DNA of 8,263 nt from assembly GCA_029239575.1 (NCBI GenBank), contig JARBUP010000121.1:1-8263 (forward strand). The letters are read 5' to 3'. Positions 6,693-8,263 of the stretch are shown one piece after another. The stretch's first letter is position 1. Every line of letters begins with the position of its first letter. The notes below the pieces were generated by a model that was not told the DNA's origin, did no database searches, and worked only from the letters and a program-made list of their open reading frames with translations. The position numbers and the translations under genes were made by a program. This stretch comes from Bacillota bacterium. GTDB lineage: Bacteria > Bacillota > Clostridia > Tissierellales > Sedimentibacteraceae.

Positions 6693-7832
6693 TTATATTA
6701 ATTTACTTTCTCTTGGTAATACTGTAATATTTTCATTGTTTTCTTTTTCATATCCTACTTTTTTATTTTCGCTTATATAGCATAATTCATCTATTATTGA
6801 ATAATTTATAACTGCATTTTCTTCTATATTTACATCAGCCATAACAACTGAATCTTTTACAACAGCATTTTCACCAATTTTAACTCCTGAAAATATTATG
6901 GAATTTTCAACTGTTCCTAAAATAACAGCACCTTCAGATATAATTGAATTTTTAACTGATGCATTTGACCCGATAAAATGAGGTGGTTTTTCCATATGTC
7001 TTGAATAAATAACCCAGTCTCCATTTAAATCAAATTTATTGTCACCAAGTAAATCCATATTTGCTTGCCATAAAGAATCAATTGTTCCAACATCTTTCCA
7101 GTAACCTTTAAATTCATATGAATATAATTTTTCTCCAGAATTTAACATGCGAGGTATAACATTTTTTCCAAAATCTTTTGAAGATTGATAATCTATAGAA
7201 TCCAATTCTAAATATTCTTTTAATTTGCTCCAATTAAAAACATAGATACCCATTGAGGCAAGTGTGCTTCTTGGATAAATAGGTTTTTCTTCAAATTCAG
7301 TTATGAGACCATCCTGGTTTGAACTTAATATTCCAAAGCGTGAAGCTTCTTCATAGGTCACATCTATTACAGAGATAGTACAATCAGCTTTTTTTTCTTT
7401 ATGGTAATTAATCATTAAAGAATAGTCCATTTTATATATGTGATCCCCTGAAAGAACTAAAACATATTCAGGATCATATTGATCTATAAAATTAATATTT
7501 TGATAAATAGCATCAGCAGTACCAGAATACCAAGTAGAATCTCCAACTCTTTGATATGGAGGAAGTATGTTTATACCTCCATACAGCCTATCTAAGTCCC
7601 AAGGCTTACCGTCTCCTATATATGAATTTAAAATTAATGGTTGATACTGTGTTAAAACTCCCACAGTATCTAAATTTGAATTTACACAATTTGATAATGT
7701 AAAATCAATAATTCGATATTTCCCCCCAAAAGGTACTGATGGCTTTGCAATTTTAGTTGTCAGCGATCCCAGCCGACTTCCTTGACCACCAGCCAAGAGC
7801 ATTACCACACACTCTTTTTTATTTGATATCAT
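6693..7832 (-). CDS. glgC: Glucose-1-phosphate adenylyltransferase (ADP-glucose pyrophosphorylase), catalytic subunit
   Basis: GlgC makes ADP-glucose from ATP and glucose-1-phosphate (EC 2.7.7.27), the committed step of bacterial glycogen synthesis. The 379-residue length fits Firmicute GlgC. The catalytic signature is complete: LLAGGQGSRL (12-21), AKPSVPFGGKYRIIDFTLSN (29-48), YQ/GDGKPWDLDRLYGG region (63-86), VLSGDHIYKMDY (126-137, metal/catalytic Asp130), EFEEKP (179-184, Lys183 matching the glucose-1-phosphate-binding Lys of the family) and GYWKDVGT (243-250). A left-handed beta-helix with hexapeptide-like repeats follows from about 285 to 350, the domain used for oligomerisation and effector binding. 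The start ATG lies 14 bp inside the glgB reading frame and has AGGGGG eight bases upstream. The adjacent glgD suggests a GlgC/GlgD heteromer. Allosteric effectors cannot be read from sequence. Confidence 0.97.
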   Translation of the reverse strand: MISNKKECVVMLLAGGQGSRLGSLTTKIAKPSVPFGGKYRIIDFTLSNCVNSNLDTVGVLTQYQPLILNSYIGDGKPWDLDRLYGGINILPPYQRVGDSTWYSGTADAIYQNINFIDQYDPEYVLVLSGDHIYKMDYSLMINYHKEKKADCTISVIDVTYEEASRFGILSSNQDGLITEFEEKPIYPRSTLASMGIYVFNWSKLKEYLELDSIDYQSSKDFGKNVIPRMLNSGEKLYSYEFKGYWKDVGTIDSLWQANMDLLGDNKFDLNGDWVIYSRHMEKPPHFIGSNASVKNSIISEGAVILGTVENSIIFSGVKIGENAVVKDSVVMADVNIEENAVINYSIIDELCYISENKKVGYEKENNENITVLPRESKLI

Positions 7833-8263
7833 ATGTTTTACCCCCTGATTTATATATTTTGCTTAAGATGCAAGTGCTTTTCTCTTTTTTTAAAAAAATG
7901 GCTGATAATGGAGGTATGGTTAATGATATGGATGATGAGTATCCATGCATTTCATAAGGTGATGAATAAATTAAATCATTTTTCGCACCCGTTCCACCGT
8001 ACTTAATTTCATCCGTATTGAATATTTCAGTATAATTGCCTTCATCAGCACCTATTAAATAATTTTCTCTTTTTACAGGAGAAAAATTTAACACTATTAT
8101 TATTTCATTTTCATTTCTATCTTTTCTTTTAAATGCAATAATATTTTGTTCATAATCATCACTTGAAATCCATTTAAATCCATTCCATGAAAAATCATCT
8201 TCATAAAACTCTGAAGACTTTAAATAAAATTCATTAAGTTCTTTCACAAATAAGTTTAATTTA
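7819..8263 (-). CDS. glgB: 1,4-alpha-glucan branching enzyme, C-terminal part (5' end beyond window)
   Basis: Only the last ~147 codons are present; the frame stays open to the right edge (reading KLNLF before VKELNEFY), so the GTG at 8247 is an internal Val codon and not the start. The sequence matches the C-terminal end of GlgB (EC 2.4.1.18): VKELNEFYL, FSWNGFKWIS, IIVLNFSPVKRENYLIG, a YGGTG motif, and SISLTIPPLSAIFLKK. This is the end of the catalytic barrel and the C-terminal all-beta domain; the GH13 catalytic residues lie outside the window. GlgB forms alpha-1,6 branches on the chains made by GlgA. After the usual end near IFLKK there is an extra tail of about 20 residues that overlaps the glgC ribosome binding site and start by 14 bp. 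Its position as first gene seen agrees with a glgBCDAP order. Confidence 0.95.
   Translation of the reverse strand, partial: KLNLFVKELNEFYLKSSEFYEDDFSWNGFKWISSDDYEQNIIAFKRKDRNENEIIIVLNFSPVKRENYLIGADEGNYTEIFNTDEIKYGGTGAKNDLIYSSPYEMHGYSSSISLTIPPLSAIFLKKEKSTCILSKIYKSGGKTYDIK
7841..7846 (-). promoter_or_regulatory. Ribosome binding site of glgC, inside glgB
   Basis: AGGGGG lies eight bases before the ATG at 7832, within the last codons of glgB (encoding SGG). In the glgC frame a TAA stop lies a short way upstream, so no longer GlgC start is possible close by. This fixes the start and implies coupled translation. Confidence 0.8.
7885..7898. repeat. T7A7 homopolymer tract near the end of glgB
   Basis: Seven T followed by seven A, read in glgB as ATT TTT TTA AAA AAA GAG (IFLKKE). 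The tract is slippage-prone, and A-AAA-AAA in this frame fits a minus-one slippery heptamer. It coincides with the point where the conserved GlgB sequence ends and the extra tail begins. A minus-one shift would reach a stop after about a dozen codons and a plus-one shift after six, so no GlgB-GlgC fusion results. Confidence 0.85.

Larger units (their letters stand above)
1..8263 (-). other. glgBCDAP-GH13 glycogen operon segment
   Basis: Six genes on one strand with junctions of -14, +22, +15, -4 and +10 bp (glgB/C, C/D, D/A, A/P, P/GH13). No gene-free stretch exceeds about 22 bp, and I see no intergenic terminator or convincing internal promoter. The operon promoter should lie upstream of glgB, to the right of the window, and its end to the left. 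Single transcription is inferred from spacing and shared pathway. Confidence 0.85.

Noticed and set aside
7885..7898. Programmed frameshift producing a GlgB-GlgC fusion
   Set aside because: The glgC frame has a TAA a short way upstream of its ATG and the minus-one frame also stops soon, so no shift at this tract joins the two proteins.
7757..7957. Plus-strand open frame of 66 codons
   Set aside because: It is antisense to the glgB/glgC junction and shows no family resemblance or credible initiation site.
8245..8247. GTG at 8247 as the start of a small 142-residue gene
   Set aside because: The frame is open beyond it to the window edge and the sequence matches the middle of the GlgB C-terminal region, so this is an internal valine codon.
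1..8263. Mobile elements, CRISPR arrays, tRNA/rRNA genes, riboswitches or a defence system
   Set aside because: Virtually all bases are accounted for by six glycogen-metabolism genes, with no transposase, spaced repeats, cloverleaf or long leader region seen.

Overview
This window is a tightly packed, single-strand (minus) block from a glycogen synthesis and mobilisation operon. Read in the direction of transcription (right to left), the order is glgB (3' end only), glgC, glgD, glgA, glgP, then a cytoplasmic GH13 alpha-glucosidase/amylase-type gene whose 3' end runs off the left edge. The base composition is strongly AT-rich, Arg codons are mostly AGA/AGG, and TGA is used as a normal stop (glgA). 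The separate glgC and glgD genes and the glgBCDAP order are typical of Firmicutes. Together these suggest a low-GC clostridial-type organism. The genus is inferred and cannot be fixed from the sequence alone.

Layout: glgB 3' part 7819-8263; glgC 6693-7832, which starts inside the end of glgB; glgD 5552-6670; glgA 4106-5536; glgP 1683-4109, which overlaps the glgA stop as ATGA; and the GH13 gene 1-1672. Gaps between genes are 22 bp or less and two pairs overlap, so there is no room for a conventional promoter or intergenic terminator. Each start has a purine-rich ribosome binding site. This fits one polycistronic message with translational coupling. Open reading frames on the plus strand are shadows of these genes.

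How the genes work together: GlgC, probably with its non-catalytic-looking partner GlgD, makes ADP-glucose. GlgA elongates alpha-1,4 chains, GlgB adds alpha-1,6 branches, and GlgP releases glucose-1-phosphate by phosphorolysis. The distal GH13 enzyme has no signal peptide and probably trims or debranches the phosphorylase limit dextrin or recycles maltodextrins inside the cell. In clostridia this polymer (granulose) can accumulate before sporulation.

The window is mainly ordinary metabolism; I see no mobile element, RNA gene, CRISPR array or defence system. The best unexplained signal is a perfect 17-bp inverted repeat with a 2-bp spacer (1571-1606), embedded in codons 23-34 of the GH13 gene. 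It contains that gene's only CGN arginine codon and only ACG threonine codon. Other points worth checking are a Lys-to-Val change at the ADP-glucose-binding loop of GlgA, a T7A7 tract at the start of an apparently extended GlgB tail, and a 15-bp direct repeat in glgP read in two frames.
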